A DNA stretch of 64,000 nt. It comes from Massilia sp. 9I (GTDB taxonomy: Bacteria; Pseudomonadota; Gammaproteobacteria; Burkholderiales; Burkholderiaceae_D). This document shows positions 62,674 through 64,000 of the stretch, one piece after another. Below the pieces are notes generated by a model. It made no database searches. It was not told the DNA's origin and worked only from the letters and a program-made list of their open reading frames with translations. The stretch lies in the NCBI RefSeq assembly GCF_902506415.1, contig NZ_LR733275.1:1713795-1777794 (forward strand), given 5' to 3'. The position numbers were made by a program, and so were the translations under genes. Each line of letters opens with the position of its first letter. Within the stretch, counting starts at the first letter, position 1.

Positions 62674-63744
62674 TCAAAGCTTCATCGGGCGTACGTAGCC
62701 CGTCATTTCCAGGTAGCCGCGGCCGAGCTGCTTGCCGTCACGGCCGACCGTCACCGCGCCTTCCCAGTAGACCGCGCCGGTCGAGCGGCGCGAATCCAGT
62801 TCCTGGTCCTGCTGCAGGGGCGTGATCTGCCAGCGCAAGGGGCCGGTGGTGACCAGCGTGGCCACCGGGTACTCGGCATCGGTGCGCGGCGACTTCCAGC
62901 GTGCGGTGGGAGTGAAATTCACCTGGTCTGGCGCGTAGCGGGTCACCTTGCCCGCAGCGTCGCGATGGGTAGCGTGCGCCCATAGTTTACCACCTTGCTT
63001 GGCCCTGATCTGGAAAGCCATCAGGGCGCCGCCGTCGTTCAGGTTCACGCCGATCCAGTCCCAGCCGGTAGCCTCGGGCTGCAGGGCTTCGCTCGACCAT
63101 TCATGGTCGAGCCAGGCGCTGCCCGTCACCGCCACGGGGATGCTGCCGGTGCGCCCGACCTTGCCGCTCACCTTCAGCTGCGGCTCGCTGTAGTAGTGGC
63201 TCGCATGCTGCGGGCTGGGGCCCTTGCGCGAGTAACCGCCTTCGCCCTGCACCAGCACCGGCTGGGTCGGCTCGAGGCGCAGTTCCAGCGTCAGTTCGCT
63301 CGAACGGATCGTGACGCGGTAGGCGCCGGAGCTTTCCCTCACCATGCGCCAGTCGTCCAGTTTGAGGTCGGTGTTGCCGGTGCGGGCCCAGGCCAGGCTG
63401 AAGCCTTCGCGCGCGCTGCGCTGGTCGTGCACCAGCCGGCCAAGTTCGGGGTCGGACAGCGCGGCATGGCCGATCACCAGCTGGCGCGGCGCAAAGGCGC
63501 TCGGGTTCTTCGGATCGTGCTCGGTGCGGCTGCGAAAGAAGGTCACCTGGAAGCCGAGCGGCTTGCCGTCGGGCGTGTCGACCCAGCCGGTGGCATACCA
63601 CCACTCGGTGCGGAACTCCGGATGGGCGCCGAAGTCGCGCGGGAAGGACAGGGTCACGCCCGGCCTCACGGGCGCGAACTCCGGCGGATCCGCATGGACC
63701 CACTGGACCACCAGCGTCAATAAGCAGAACAACACAGCCCGCAT
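62674..63744 (-). CDS. AttH-like/lipocalin-like (carotenoid 1,2-hydratase family) exported protein
   Basis: 356 residues: signal peptide (about 1-18, ending WVHA), then paired lipocalin-like beta-barrels. Conserved features are H-P-E-F-R-T-E-W-W-Y-A-T-G-W near the start, the central H-Y-Y-S-E-P-Q-L, W-L-D-H-E-W-S-S, and the terminal G-R-G-Y-L-E-M-T-G-Y. These match the AttH/CrtC-like family. It is coupled (TAATG) to the upstream FtsX-type permease, as in AttEFGH-like ABC systems, so it is probably the exported partner of that transporter rather than a carotenoid enzyme. GGAGG seven bases before the ATG. Confidence 0.88.
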   Translation of the reverse strand: MRAVLFCLLTLVVQWVHADPPEFAPVRPGVTLSFPRDFGAHPEFRTEWWYATGWVDTPDGKPLGFQVTFFRSRTEHDPKNPSAFAPRQLVIGHAALSDPELGRLVHDQRSAREGFSLAWARTGNTDLKLDDWRMVRESSGAYRVTIRSSELTLELRLEPTQPVLVQGEGGYSRKGPSPQHASHYYSEPQLKVSGKVGRTGSIPVAVTGSAWLDHEWSSEALQPEATGWDWIGVNLNDGGALMAFQIRAKQGGKLWAHATHRDAAGKVTRYAPDQVNFTPTARWKSPRTDAEYPVATLVTTGPLRWQITPLQQDQELDSRRSTGAVYWEGAVTVGRDGKQLGRGYLEMTGYVRPMKL

Positions 63745-64000
63745 TACCAATCCTCCCTGACCGCGCGTACCGGACCGCCCGACAGCGCATAGCGTCCCGA
63801 CACCAGTGCGGTCGCGACGGACGCCGCGACCAGTACGGCCGCGACGCTCCCCAGCAAGGTCCACGGCAAATGCAGCTGCATCGTCCAGTGGAAGGACTGA
63901 GGGTTGACAACATAAACCAGGATCAGGCTGATGACCAGTCCCAGCGCGAAGCCGCAGGCCACGCCAAGCAGCGTCAGGAAGCCGCCTTCGAAGGCCAGGA
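63744..64000 (-). CDS. FtsX-like ABC transporter permease, C-terminal end only
   Basis: The last about 85 residues are visible; the rest lies beyond base 64000. The sequence begins L-A-F-E-G-G-F-L-T-L-L-G-V-A-C-G and continues through a membrane helix (A-L-G-L-V-I-S-L-I-L-V-Y-V-V), an F-H-W-T-M-Q-L-H-L-P-W periplasmic turn, and a last helix ending L-S-G-G-P-V-R-A-V-R-E-D-W. This is the FtsX/MacB-type C-terminal domain. Its stop overlaps the AttH-like start (TAATG), so the two are co-translated. Confidence 0.85.
   Translation of the reverse strand, partial: LAFEGGFLTLLGVACGFALGLVISLILVYVVNPQSFHWTMQLHLPWTLLGSVAAVLVAASVATALVSGRYALSGGPVRAVREDW

Noticed and set aside
1..64000. CRISPR arrays, tRNA or rRNA genes, prophage or integrase genes
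   Set aside because: No regularly spaced repeats, cloverleaf-like sequences or mobility proteins were found on either strand.

Overview
The window is a high-GC (about 65-70% by eye) chromosomal segment from a betaproteobacterium. It most resembles the Oxalobacteraceae (Massilia/Telluria/Duganella group). That is an inference from protein style and gene order: prfB-HAD-lysS, recJ with an RpfE-type gene next to lolC/E-lolD-tatD, dcd close to a large basic amino acid decarboxylase, and thyA-folA. Almost all of it is coding. I saw no tRNA, rRNA, CRISPR array, integrase or transposase.

Layout. 1-10 kb: a truncated penicillin-binding protein 1A, an OPT-family transporter, an NAD(P)-dependent epimerase divergent from a LysR regulator, a POT/PTR peptide transporter, a 102-bp MITE-like repeat, and ppnN. 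10-16 kb: the lysS-HAD-prfB group on the minus strand, with the classical prfB +1 frameshift site, then cpdB with a small Sel1 protein. 16-21.9 kb: a second dispersed-looking inverted repeat, a DUF2288 gene, a RES/Xre-type toxin-antitoxin pair, an NTF2-like protein whose signal peptide looks frameshifted, a GlxA-type regulator divergent from an isonitrile-hydratase-like gene, and a quinone oxidoreductase divergent from a LysR gene. 21.9-28.9 kb: recJ, an RpfE-like gene, two tandem LolC/E-type permeases, lolD and tatD.

29-38.1 kb is the accessory heart of the window: a type VI secretion orphan cluster. Its order is VgrG with a transthyretin-like C-terminal tail, a serine lipase (Tle-type effector candidate), three tandem paralogous Tli4-like immunity proteins, and a PAAR protein. 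Base composition drops to about 50-55% GC inside the 3' end of vgrG. It stays low through the lipase and all three immunity genes and recovers at the PAAR gene, as expected for an exchangeable effector-immunity cassette between conserved spike components.

38-64 kb: comEC; a Cpx envelope-stress module (cpxA-cpxR divergent from a cpxP/spy-like gene, with a perfect CpxR box between them) followed by an intradiol-dioxygenase-like lipoprotein; an alpha/beta hydrolase; dcd; a cation-efflux protein; an ECF41-type sigma factor; a lysine/arginine/ornithine-type decarboxylase; DUF4337-folA-thyA; an SRPBCC protein; a glutathione S-transferase; a large membrane protein; a small conserved protein; a threonine-aldolase-like PLP enzyme; two tandem methyl-accepting chemotaxis proteins with near-identical signalling halves, each with its own sigma70-like promoter; an MsbA-like ABC exporter; and an AttH-like lipocalin protein coupled to an FtsX-type permease that runs off the right edge.
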